A stretch of DNA of 64,000 nt from positions 84,462 through 148,461 of the forward strand of contig JANBQC010000009.1 in the NCBI GenBank assembly GCA_027576995.1. The letters run 5' to 3'. Made by a program: the position numbers and the translations under genes. The stretch's first letter is position 1; each line of letters starts with the position of its first letter. Positions 45,693 to 56,056 of the stretch are shown here, in pieces. The notes beneath the pieces were generated by a model, which saw nothing but the letters and a program-made list of their open reading frames with translations, searched no databases and was not told where the DNA came from. The stretch comes from Dimargaris cristalligena. Its lineage: Eukaryota; Kickxellomycota; Dimargaritomycetes; Dimargaritales; Dimargaritaceae.

Positions 45693-47568
45693 TGATTCGG
45701 GCGGTTTGGACCAGTAGAAGGCGCGGCTGTATAGACGGATGACTATGAGTTACGACAGCCATCTTGAGATTGTTATCATAAATATGCCATAGAACGGACA
45801 TCATATGGGAAAGATTCAACCAGGCTGTATAACATAAAATCCGTTGGATGAGGCAAATATTATTGGTTAATAATGAATCTCCCGCACATTTCCCCATATG
45901 CCTACCATTTAAACGCCTATACAGTTGGGCCGAACTTCACCCATATCGTGTATTTAATTTATTTTCCTTTAGTTCCCCAAAACCAGTATGCGGTCTTTAA
46001 ACTATTTTAGCTATTACACAAAACGAACGGAGCAGATATGATCATGCTTAATTTCGCTTAATTTCCTAATTCAATATTGTTCAATTAAGGGTATGTAACC
46101 GATTAGTTCCAGAAAGGTGGCCTACAGAGAGTTAGGCTGATATCGCCTTTGTATAAAGGTGTGAATCGAGGGTATTGGTGGGGTTTTTTTAAATTATTAT
46201 AATATGTACTGTATGGAGGGTTCACCATTGGCCTGTGATTGGGACTCCCGAATGTCCCTTAGTGCCCTCCTATACCATTTCATTTGATGTGTGCTATTCG
46301 TTGCTTTCATTTTTGCCCTGTGATTCACTGGTATGGTACAGCAAATATACCATGTATTGCCAATTCCGTTGGGTTTGAGGTATTTGCACTCCCCTCGGGC
46401 CATGTTCCATGTATCCACCCATTCTGACCCATTGTGGTGCTTGCCTAGCCGTTTGAGCTGTTATGCGAAATGCCTCCAAGGAATTCCGGAGGTAATGAAG
46501 GGGGAGGGGTTAATTTGGAGTGTTACACAGTGTACCTTGGTATACGTAGGCCAAGTATCTGGTCACGTTGATCGATTACTTTTAAAATAGTCGCTCAGGC
46601 AGATTATTCTTCCATTCTCCCTTCTCCTGTCTTCCCGTTAACCCACTATATCGACAATGTACACTATTGTGATTATGGTTAATATCGGTTATAGTGGACG
46701 GAACGAGCATGTTGGCCGCGGTGAGAGGCCGTGTTTCGCAGGTTCGTAGCTAGGACCTCGCCTACTATATTATAGCAATTTAGATAATATACCTTCATCA
46801 TTGGTGTTTGCTTAGTTGTACGAGCAATGATGGGTTGCGACATCTTACTTCCCTTCCCCCCTCCCCTTGCCGACCTTAACGGAATATTGATCTCTCTCTT
46901 TCTCTCTCTCTCCGTTTTCTCATCTGGTACACATAAACAGTCAGTGCTTAAAGGGCTAGGGTATACAATGGGACGGGGTGGGTGATTTTTTTGGAAGGGG
47001 TAAAGCCTCATGAGCATTCCGCTCAGAGTCCACAGTGTCAGTTTCATCAGTGCGAGGTATCTCTCCCACATCCCCATTGTTATTTAAGGCTGTTTTTTTT
47101 TTATTACGGAAAGTCACTCAAGGCAACACAAGTAACAGTGGTGGACCTTAAATGTACTACCCATTTGGCAGCTCACCATGGGAAAATGAGGAGGGGGGAG
47201 AAGGGGAAGGATGGGGTAGGTGTTCTCTACAGTCTATTTACGCTTAATACCGTTTATGTTGGCTGGGGTATTATGGTATTTGTCTGACAGTATACTGGGC
47301 ATCCTCCATAGAAACTGACTATAAAAAACTCCCTGGCCGCCCAAAAATGGCTCTATTTCCCAATCATCTTTATCAATCGACCGTTTTTATATGTATCTTC
47401 TGTATTTATCTCTATTAATATTTACATTCTGGACAGTAGTTTATTCTTTATCACGTTACCCTTTTTTTGAATGACCTTTTTAATTGGCTATTAGCAATAT
47501 TACCATTTGAGGTTCAATAAGTGTTCCCTTTTCACACTCACATTCACATACGCCCCCGAGCCTTCATA
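45693..47568. other. Intergenic region with one 138-bp TIR element
   Basis: Contains TIR element copy C (45806-45943) and a (CT)n tract at about 46891-46913. No supported gene. Confidence 0.5.
45806..45943 (+). mobile_element. 138-bp TIR element (MITE-like), copy C
   Basis: Starts TGGGAAAGATTCAACCAGG, contains GGCTGTATAAC and GTTGGATGAGGCAAATATTA, and ends GGCCGAACTTCACCCA. Exactly 138 bp with TA on both sides (45804-45805 and 45944-45945). Same orientation as copy B, inverted relative to A and D. Confidence 0.82.
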
Positions 47569-48967
47569 ATGATGTCATATAGTGCTTGGTGGTTGTTTGC
47601 ACTGGCTGCTTCGGCGGTTTCGGCCAACGGTAAGGGTTTATATAGTTTTAATATATTGTTAGACTATTTAATAATAAAATATCCGGTATTTAGTCCCAAG
47701 ATGGAGGGGGGGGTATAGGGACTACTAGTGTGGCCAAGGCCACCTGTCAATCCCACGGCTGTAACGCCGATGCTAGGACCCCTAACAAACTCTAACCTAC
47801 CTTTTCCAGTGGGATTATGGCCATATTTATCTTTGGTGCGTGACATTAGACTGCAGTCAGGATTACGATATCATCTCCCAGGACGGGATTAACGACATTT
47901 CCCAGTGTGCCAGGATGTCGGGGAATATCCGGGTCGCTTCGACAAACCTCACAACTCTACACCTTCCTAACCTTACGGTCTTACACGGCGACCTATTCAT
48001 CAAGGACAACGATTACCTCAAGTCCGTTGAACTTCCCCGCCTTCTGCGTTTGAATGGGGCGTTGGCGCTATTCAAAAACGGTGTTCTGGAAACTCTGGAT
48101 ACACCGGCCCTAACCTACCTCCGGTCCCTCGAGGCCGTTGACAACCCGCAGTTGAAAAACGTGGGTTTCCCCGCTGAACTCCGGGACATTGACCTGCTCC
48201 GTTTGGTGGGTAGTCGGGTGATTAAGCTGGGCGGTATTAAGCCCCAGGGCGTAGGGAGCATTGAGATTGTGGATAACCCGGAAATGGATACAATCTCCTT
48301 TAACCACCTCGTCAAGGTGCACAGCTCTCTGCGAATTGCCAACAACCACGAAACATGCAGCTTACATTTGCCCAGCCTGACTAACATCGGCCGGGGCCTG
48401 GAGCTGGCCCACCTGCGGATTGTCAAGGCGCCCCGGCTCGAATCGGTCGGAGGGGGGGTGCACGTCCACGACAACTGGTTCGAGGAGATTGAGCTCGACG
48501 ACCTGACCGAAGTAGAAGAATCGGTGCGGCTCCACAACAACTCCCAACTGCGGGCCTTCTCCTTACGGGCTTTGGAGCGGGTCGGGGGCAGTTTGGTGGT
48601 GTACAACAACACCCAGCTGGAAAGTATCGCCGACCTGGATGAACTGGAGACGGTGAACGGGGACATCAATATTCGGGGTTCGTTCCGGACGCTGTCCATG
48701 CTCCAGTTGGAACAGACGGCCGGCCGCATCATTATCAAGAGCACGGAGCGCCTTGACTGCAAGGATATCAAGAAAAACCTGGCGATCAAACCGGCCAGTG
48801 ACAAATGGGTGTGTCAGGAGGAGGTGGACCGGAATGAAGTGATTGCGTTGGCGGAGTCGGACCAAAGTGGGGGTAAAAATGGAGCCGTTCAGCCGACGCC
48901 GGGTTGGTCCATGGGTATTGCGCTGGGAGTCACGGGTCTGATGTCTATAGTCCAGTTCCTGTTTTAA
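47569..48967 (+). CDS. Ecm33/Sps2-like GPI-anchored cell-wall protein, one intron
   Basis: Exon 1 (47569-47629) encodes MMSYSAWWLFALAASAVSAN, a signal peptide. Donor GTAAGG at 47630 and acceptor ATTAG ending at 47849 are in phase (220-bp intron), so the mature protein starts DCSQDYDIISQDGINDISQC, the typical beginning of Ecm33-family receptor-L-like domains. Predicted total is 392 residues. Repeated beta-strand/leucine-type units follow (TLHLPNLTVLHGDLFIKDND, LNGALALFKNG, GSIEIVDNPEM and others) with several N-x-S/T sites. The C-terminus has a small-residue region (SGGKNGA) and a hydrophobic tail (GIALGVTGLMSIVQFLF), as expected for a GPI-attachment signal. Ecm33 proteins support wall organisation in other fungi. 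An upstream acceptor, TTTCCAG ending at 47809, would be out of phase. AATAAA starts only three bases past the stop (48970). Confidence 0.85.
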
Positions 48968-50524
48968 GCAATAAAACCGGCCGTGGCCATTGGCCGCGCG
49001 GCGGTCGACATAGGAATAGTACTTTCTCTGTTATACATTTTAAAAGATTGCCATAGTCACCAGTCCGTTTCATTCGTCATGCAACGCCCCTGTCTATGAT
49101 CCGAGTCTATTTTCCAGGGGGGTATGGGCATAATGATGGGTCGCTGTCATCTGCTTATAGAGCGACGCTTACCTAATGCGGCATTGCCAATTTGCAACCA
49201 GGGTTTATCCATGGCTAGCTAGCTAGTTGTAGAGTTATGTGGTATAAGGTTATATGTGGTATATTACCTTCTAAGAAAGCGGAGGGAAGGGGAATGCGGC
49301 GGAGGAGGGGGAGGTTGGAGGTGGTGGTGATGGGAGGGGTCACGTTGAAGGAGTAACATGGCAAATATATTTTCCATCCAATAAAGTTGAATTCTAATCT
49401 GAATGAATATTTCCCGCGCCACTCTACAACAGCCCGTCACGGATGGCTGGGCCAGTCGGCCAATAGCACGGTGTACTGGACCGGTCTATCCTTTACCGAA
49501 TTTCAAGTGCTGAATCTAGTGGTGGTGCCACTGACGCCACATACCCAACCAACGCACTGGCTCTTATATCACATGTGACGACCGCCAATATAATAATTTT
49601 ACCCAAGGTCATTCACACGCTCATACGAAATCCAGCTGTGCGCTCATTGGCACAGGCCGGCAGATTTATTATACCTTCCCGTTAGTGGCAATCGTGGACT
49701 GCTGGGTTGGGTGGGTGGATGAAAAAGCAGTCCAATGGCATCCATTTGGTGGACGTGTCTTTTAAATTACCCACACGTCTTTTGCTACTATGGGCCAAGG
49801 TCATTTTATTCCAACCCCCTCTCCCCTATCCGAGGGTGTTCGTATAGCATATTCAACTTAACGGTTGTTAAATCACGAGAGCGGAGCGCTGACGTGTTTG
49901 AAGATTGGGAGAGAGGGTCAGCAGGATGAAAAATATGGGACGGTGATTTCACCTATCGCCTGGAGTTATTGGCATGGTGGAGAGTAGTAGAGGGAACATA
50001 TTCTTAGTGGCCTGACTACACTAAACCTATACAATACACCACCATACAGAGGCACCGGATACGCGGGGTAGAGGGGGAGATACGTGTATATAAACTTGGC
50101 CATGTCCCCCCAGAAGGACTCTATCCCATAGTCAGCCCCCATCGCCCCGCATCACCTCTTCCTTTGTTATTCAGTGTTAACGTGTGGGTCCCGTTGGTTC
50201 TTTTAGCTGCCCCGCCCCGCCATTTTAGTCTATTTCGCCTCCCAAGTTTCTCCCAGGCTTGCCTGAAACCCTGATACTATCACTCAACCTACATAGCCCT
50301 TATTTTTACCGTCTCCCTTGGATATATACTGTTCCCAAGCCCTGCCATACTTACTCTGAAACCTTTTACTTTTGATAGTATTTCCTGTTACTGCTGTTCC
50401 TTCTACTCTTGTTACTTGTATACCACCCCCTCTCTGAACTCTCGCTTTTTCCTGTATTGGCCCTTTTATTTTACCGCCTACTCTCCCCTGTTACTCTAAT
50501 CCCTCTTTACCTCCCTCTTAAACC
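48968..50524. other. Intergenic region with glycerol kinase promoter
   Basis: Holds AATAAA at 48970-48975 of the preceding gene, a G-rich patch at about 49276-49340, and TATATAAA at 50087-50094 followed by a long C/T-rich leader to the glycerol kinase ATG. No gene seen. Confidence 0.5.
50087..50094 (+). promoter_or_regulatory. Candidate TATA box of glycerol kinase
   Basis: TATATAAA about 430 bases upstream of the ATG at 50525, followed by a pyrimidine-rich leader. Confidence 0.4.
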
Positions 50525-52433
50525 ATGCCCTCTTTCATCGGTGCCATTGACCAGGGGACTACCTCCTCCCGCTTCCTCATTTTCGACAAGTCCGGTGTAG
50601 TCATCGCCTCCCACCAGCTTGAATTCCCCCAGTACTTTCCTAATGTCGGGTAAGTGGTACTATTGCTCTCGCGTATTATTAGATATCAGGGTCAGTTGCT
50701 CTCTGGTCACACTAGTCACTAAGAAGTGCTTCACTAGACTGGCCAGGAAAGGATTTTCACACTACTCAGACTAACTGTGTTACCTTCCTTGCGCCGACCT
50801 GGTCACACGGCTAGTAGCCACAGCGGCTATTGACATGTGTGTAAAAGAAGGGTGTTCAAAATCTATTGATCTCTTTTCGTAGTCGGAAAAAGTAGTGCTG
50901 GGCCACATGTCACGTGGCTACCGAAATCGATCTTCTTGGATAACCTATGCAAGTGTATGGAGCGGCCTTAACTAACATCTAGTTTGTTATGACTATATTG
51001 TTGCCATCGATCATTTCGCGTCATGTATATATAGCTGGGTGGAACAAAACCCCAATGAAATCCTTCAGTCCGTTACACATGCCGTCGAGAAGACTGTAGC
51101 CAAATTCGAGGCCAAGGGCCACAGCGTGGCCGATATCAAGGCCATCGGGATCACTAACCAACGTGAAACCGCCGTGGCCTGGGACCGTAAGACGGGCCAG
51201 CCGCTCTGCAATGCCATCGTGTGGAACGACACCCGTACCAAGGATGTCGTTCACGCCTTGGCCGACTCCCATCCCTCCAAGGATGTCAACTGTATCCGTG
51301 ATATCTGTGGTCTGCCCCTGACGACTTACTTCACCGGTGTCAAGCTCCGCTGGATGTTGGAGAACGTACCCGCGGTAAAGGAGGCCCAAGACGAAGGTCG
51401 CCTGATGGTCGGTACCGTCGACTCGTGGCTCATTTATAACCTGACCGGTGGGGCCACTAATGGTGGTATCCACGTCACTGACGTGACTAACGCCAGCCGT
51501 ACTATGTTGATGAACATCCGCGATCTCAAGTGGAGTGACGAACTCTGCTCGTTCTTCCAAGTATCCCGCGAGGCCCTGCCCAAGATTGCGTCTTCCTCGG
51601 AAGTCTACGGTCATGTGGCCGACGGGCCCCTCAAAGGCGTCCCTATCGCCGGCTGTCTCGGTGACCAACAGGCCGCTACCGTGGGCCAGAAGTGCTTCAG
51701 CCCCGGTGAAGCCAAGAACACCTACGGTACCGGTTGCTTTATGATCTTCAACACCGGCCATGAACTGACCTTTTCCGACAATGGCCTTCTCTCCACCGTG
51801 GCTTACCAACTGGGCCCCGATACCAAGCCCGTCTACGCCCTGGAGGGCTCCATCGCCGTGGCCGGTTCCGCCATCAAGTGGCTGCGCGATAACATGGGTT
51901 TAATTCAGGAAGCCGCCGATATCGGCCGCTATGCCTCCGAGGTCAGCAACACCGGTGGCGTGTATTTCGTCACCGCCTTCTCGGGTTTGTTCGCCCCCTA
52001 CTGGCGTGACGACGCTCGTGGCTGTTTGATTGGCCTCACCCAATACGCCAACCGTAACCACATTTGCCGGGCCACGCTGGAGGCCATTTGCTTCCAGACC
52101 CGCGCTATTTTGGATGCCATGAACGCCGACAGCAAGCAGTCCCTGAGTGTCCTCAAGGTCGACGGCGGTGTGACCAATTCCGATGTGTGCATGCAGCTCC
52201 AGGCCGACATTCTGGGCATCGAAGTCGTGCGCCCGGCTAATATCGAAACTACTGCGCTGGGCGCCGCCTTCGCCGCCGGTTTGGCCGTTAAGGAGTGGGA
52301 CAGCATCGATGATATTATCGGTAGCCAGGGCGATGAGAATGTGGTCTTCAAGCCCTCGGTGGATGCCAATGACCGGGATGGCCGCTACGCGAAGTGGAAT
52401 GAAGCCATTAAGCGCAGTTACGGCTGGGCCTAA
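50525..52433 (+). CDS. Glycerol kinase, one intron
   Basis: Exon 1 is 50525-50649 and exon 2 is 51035-52433, with GTAAGT donor and TATATATAG acceptor (385-bp intron). The joined frame gives 507 residues, a normal length. It phosphorylates glycerol with ATP to glycerol-3-phosphate in the cytosol. Exon 1 carries the nucleotide-binding start [16 protein letters not shown] (Asp9). The junction restores ...FPNVG/WVEQNP, matching the family's P-G-W-V-E-x-x-P. Exon 2 has [27 protein letters not shown] (catalytic Asp at about 252), NTYGTGCFM and the FGGY C-terminal signature ([14 protein letters not shown] through [17 protein letters not shown]). Biased codons suggest good expression. With malate synthase in the same window it points to growth on glycerol/C2 compounds, though the genes are far apart and not co-transcribed. 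Confidence 0.95.
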
Positions 52434-53026
52434 AATGTAACCCTCCCCCCTCTCTTCACCACTCTGACGAAGGGAGAGGGTTCCACCGAACTCTCTTCTC
52501 TTCCCAACATGTCTTTGTAATAGCAACTACTTGAAGTTCTGCTTTTTTCTTTTGTTTTGCCACTGGCTTTGGACTTTTTTTAAACAAATAGTCGTAGATA
52601 TACTGCGTAATTCGGTTTGTTTCAATATGTCTTGAACGCCTTTATTTACTCGCATTCGAGTAGCTAGCCATCTTATATCATATTGTATAAATAATTTATG
52701 GTTGAAATCCCATATATATCGCTACACATGAAATTGGCCCTACTACTAAAAGTACAGTTTGGTCTATTAATGCAACAATTTGCAGAGTCACTCGAAAGAC
52801 ATACGATAAATATCCATATAGGTGGACCATTATATTAAGGCCACGTGACCTTAGGGGGACAAACATAACCTTCCCCCCCCCTTATATTATCCACCCATCT
52901 ATTGCCACCAATATAAGCCAAGGAGACTTAGCCTATATTGTGATGGGGTGGGGGTATGTTCAGAAAGGGCAGGGGCAGTGCTGATACTCAATTGAGTACC
53001 AGCCTAGTAGGTGGGGCTATATTTAT

Positions 53027-53064
53027 GCTTATAATTGTGCTAACCCCATAATACAATTATAAGC
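53027..53064. repeat. 12-bp perfect stem hairpin
   Basis: GCTTATAATTGT (53027-53038) is followed by its reverse complement ACAATTATAAGC (53053-53064) with a 14-base loop. It sits just outside the large foldback. Confidence 0.6.
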
Positions 53065-53179
53065 CCTGTCCTTTTAAGCTCTGCCCTGTTTATTTTAACT
53101 AACTCTTTAGCTAGCTGTTATAAATAAAAAGAAAGGGCACTAAAAGGTGCCACTAAAAGGTAAAAAGGATGTCAGACCT

Positions 53180-54260
53180 TCTAATCTACCCTAATCCAGA
53201 TGCCTTAGTGTCCATCCCTATAAGGCCTTATAGTACTATATTAACCTCCCCATAGTCACCCCTGGTACTATGGGATCATCAATATTATGTAACCTCTCCC
53301 CTTCCAGACTCTGCCTCTTTGCACTAATTACTTAAGTACTAATATGAAGACTCTTCCAGTTACCATCAGAGTCTTCCTGACCCTAATGGCCATCCAGTTG
53401 GCCTATTTCCCCTATACCTTAGTCTTAGTAGTATCCTTCCCCTGGGGCCTCCCTCTGGAGTTGTCCCCATATATATATAACTAGGCCCCTTTTAGGACTA
53501 GTATCATGGAGTGGTGGTATTAAGCCACAAAAATGAATAACAAAATATTATCAAAAGGGCAGGGTGGCTTCTCCAGGTAAACTGATTAGTCCCTCTAATA
53601 AAAATTCAATATAAAATACTTTATAATAAAAAAACCAGTTTAAACTAAGTAATAGTAATACCAGTTTGGAAGCTCAAAAGGACCATTTCCTTAGTGTCAC
53701 CTGGGTTTACCACTCTTAGCCTATCAAGAGTCCTGGGGGCAGGCTTCTAATGGTAGGCAGGGCTTAGACTCAGCCAAGTGGGTCCTAGTGTTAGGTGGGG
53801 GGGCATAGTACTAACTAATAAAGACTATAAATGCAGAGTCAGGTAAGGGATATGCAATGGGAACACTTACTAGTCAGTATATGAGGGGGTGAGTATATAT
53901 AGAGTTTATTGGGGTAAACTAGGGGGGGTAAGAAATAAGCTAAGGAATTGAACCAGTCCCAATAGGGCCTAGTTATATATATGTGGGGGACAACTCCCAA
54001 GGAAGATACTACTAAGACTAAGGTATGATAGATAGACTGACCAGACATCCATGAGGATCTGGAAGACTTGGGTAGTAACTAGAAGAGTCTTTGGATCAGT
54101 ACTGGGGTGATTGGTGCAAACTAAGGAGTCTGGAAGGGGAATATTTGTGTTGTATAGGGTGATCCCATAGTACCAGGGGTGACCATGGGAAGGTTAATAT
54201 AGTACTATAAGTCTGAATAGGGACAGACAATTACTATGTCCAGATTAAGTCAGATTAAAA
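53180..54260. repeat. Foldback structure with arms of about 320 bp
   Basis: The left arm at about 53180-53505 and the right arm at about 53948-54260 are inverted copies. Matching blocks, left versus reverse complement of right, include TTATAGTACTATATTAACC, ACCCCTGGTACTATGGGATC, TACCTTAGTCTTAGTAGTAT and ATATATATAACTAGGCCC in the same order. Outer ends are related to CC-TTCTAATCT-ACCCTAATC and TTTTAATCTGACTTAATCTG. No ORF lies in the 440-bp centre. A degenerate long-TIR (foldback) transposon is the likely origin. Confidence 0.7.
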
Positions 54261-54270
54261 GGACCAACAC

Positions 54271-54937
54271 TTGGCAACTGTAGTGAACTTACCATATTTT
54301 TACCTACTTTTATTTTTTATCTATTTTTTACTCTTATTAGAAGTATGCCCCTAACAAGTGAATGAGCCCCTGCCCCTTGTAAAGAACTGAAATCAAATCC
54401 TTGAAAACTGAACTTTATTTGAAAAGATAGATAATAAAAGGGAAAGGTGATGATAGACTTGCTGTTCCAAGAGGTGGCAGCAAGGGGGAGTATTTATACT
54501 CGAAAGAGGAAGCCTAAATGAAAAGATAGATGAATAATAGAGAAAGGGAGAGAAGGTCCCAGACAATCATATTAGTCATCACAAAGGATAGGTAATACTC
54601 GGGTAACTGATAAATTCAATGTGAAACAATAGAAGGGATAAAAAGAAAGGGAGAAAGCTATTGTTAGCTATTCTTTGAACAGGGGCGCAGTCGGGCCAGG
54701 GGCAGTGTGAATGCAGGGGTATCATCCGGTCAGGGGCAGGGGTGCATCACAGTCAAGGGTATAAAATATAATAATAGAAAAAACAATATAGTAATGAAAA
54801 TGGAGGAAAAATGACCATACTCGTCAGGGGCAGGGGCAGGGGCTCATTCACTCGTCAGGGGCATACTTCCGATAAGTGCGAAAAATAGATAAAAAATAAA
54901 AGTAGGTAAAAAATGTGGTAAGTTCACCACAATGGCA
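54271..54937. repeat. Second inverted repeat, arms of about 105 bp
   Basis: Left arm 54271-54376, right arm 54833-54937, inverted and nearly identical over GGGGCAGGGGCTCATTCAC, GATAAAAAATAAAAGTAGG and GGTAAGTTCAC. The left arm lies within the CpG-free core and the right arm outside it. The differences include two CG positions in the right arm that read TA in the left arm. Confidence 0.7.
54827..54861 (+). other. Four GGGG runs, possible G-quadruplex
   Basis: GGGG at 54827, 54833, 54839 and 54858, within the repeated unit CAGGGGC. Related CAGGGG units occur at about 54680-54750. Confidence 0.45.
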
Positions 54938-55084
54938 ATCATTTAGTGGACAGATTAGGTCGGATTAGGAGGGGCAACAGTTATATAATGATTATATATT
55001 TCTTTTTGATTAGTTTATTATCCTGAGTACTACATTTATACCCTTGCTGTACTCTATCAAGGAGTATCAGCCATTCCTTTAACC

Positions 55085-55305
55085 TATTATAAGTTCATAT
55101 ATACCTTTTATTCTTTTGTTTTTGTTATACCAATGGGTATAATCATTTCACTTATCCAATTATTAGTTTGAAGTTCCCTTTCTTCACCATTGTTTTGGTG
55201 ATACTAATGAATGGTTTACCATTTAAAAACCAATGATACAATTCGAAGACCCTTGTCTTTACTTTTGTTTTGGTTATACAAATGTGTCTGATCTTTTAGT
55301 ATCTC
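55085..55305 (+). repeat. Degenerate tandem repeat, three units of about 75 bp
   Basis: Core units TTTTTGTTATACCAATG (about 55120), TGTTTTGGTGATACTAATG (about 55191) and TTGTTTTGGTTATACAAATG (about 55265) recur at 74-75 base spacing, each preceded by an A-AGTTC/CGAAG-like stretch. Confidence 0.5.
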
Positions 55306-55978
55306 TTATCTTTAGTCTTTGAATATCTACCAATTTGTAATCCCCGAGTTTTAGTATAAATTCTCAGTGGAATATCTTAGTAATAAAAATAACATTTTAG
55401 TTGAGGCTAAAGAATTCACCCAGTAGTACTTCTGCAGAAGTTTAATTATGTTTTAGTTATTTTCGAGTACCCGAGGGTATTATTTCATTTATATTTTTAT
55501 TTTATCACTATTTATATTGCCTAAAAACGTACCAAAAAATGTTGTGGTAGGACCTGAGACTACTTAGTTAATCGTAGTATTCCCTTTTTCAATCACATTC
55601 TATTTTTATATCCTTTTATCAGCAAAGTCTCGATTTATTATTTTATAGCCTTGCAATATCATAGTAAGTGAGAGATACATCAAATACCACTTACATTTAT
55701 ATTTGATATCATCATTAGCCAGATATATTCGTAAACTCCTCATTATTTATCAATTCAAGCAGTAATACCACGTAGGTTGGACTTCAACCACTTCCTTAGT
55801 ATAAATACCTTCAAGAATCACAACTCTTAATAAAAACATCTCTTTTTTCATTCTTCTGAACTGTACCGGCAGTTTTGCCTACAGTTATCTTGAGTCCGAT
55901 TTTACTATCTCTTTGATTATAAGGCATTCACGCCTATTATTATATTAGTTGCTCTGCCACACTACATCATCATCATAA

Positions 55979-56049
55979 GCGCAGATGGTTTAGTGGTATA
56001 ATTACCGCCTGCCACGCGGTAGACCCGGGTTCGATTCCCGGTCTGCGCA
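55979..56049 (+). tRNA. tRNA-Gly (GCC)
   Basis: 71 nt cloverleaf: acceptor stem GCGCAGA/TCTGCGC with discriminator A, D-arm region TGGTTTAGTGGTATAA (A box), anticodon loop CTGCCAC in stem CCGC/GCGG giving anticodon GCC, and T arm CCGGGTTCGATTCCCGG (B box). A Pol III terminator (CTTTTT) begins right after, at 56051. No intron. Confidence 0.96.
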
Positions 56050-56050
56050 T

Positions 56051-56056
56051 CTTTTT
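56051..56056 (+). terminator. Pol III terminator of tRNA-Gly
   Basis: A run of five T residues (56052-56056) starts three bases downstream of the tRNA 3' end. Confidence 0.7.

Larger units (their letters stand above)
52434..55978. other. AT-rich, repeat-laden intergenic region with CpG-free core
   Basis: 3.5 kb with no gene. The core from 52846 to 54500 contains no CG dinucleotide by eye, inside a genome where CG is common. It holds the foldback repeats listed separately, G-rich minisatellite sequence at about 54680-54862, and T-rich degenerate tandem repeats at about 55085-55305. The whole looks like decayed transposon sequence bordering a tRNA gene. Confidence 0.7.

Noticed and set aside
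46891..46913. CT-repeat considered as a regulatory GAGA-type element
   Set aside because: No nearby supported promoter; treated as simple sequence.
51021..51809. 262-codon minus-strand ORF in glycerol kinase
   Set aside because: Mirror of the real coding strand of glycerol kinase; no features of its own.
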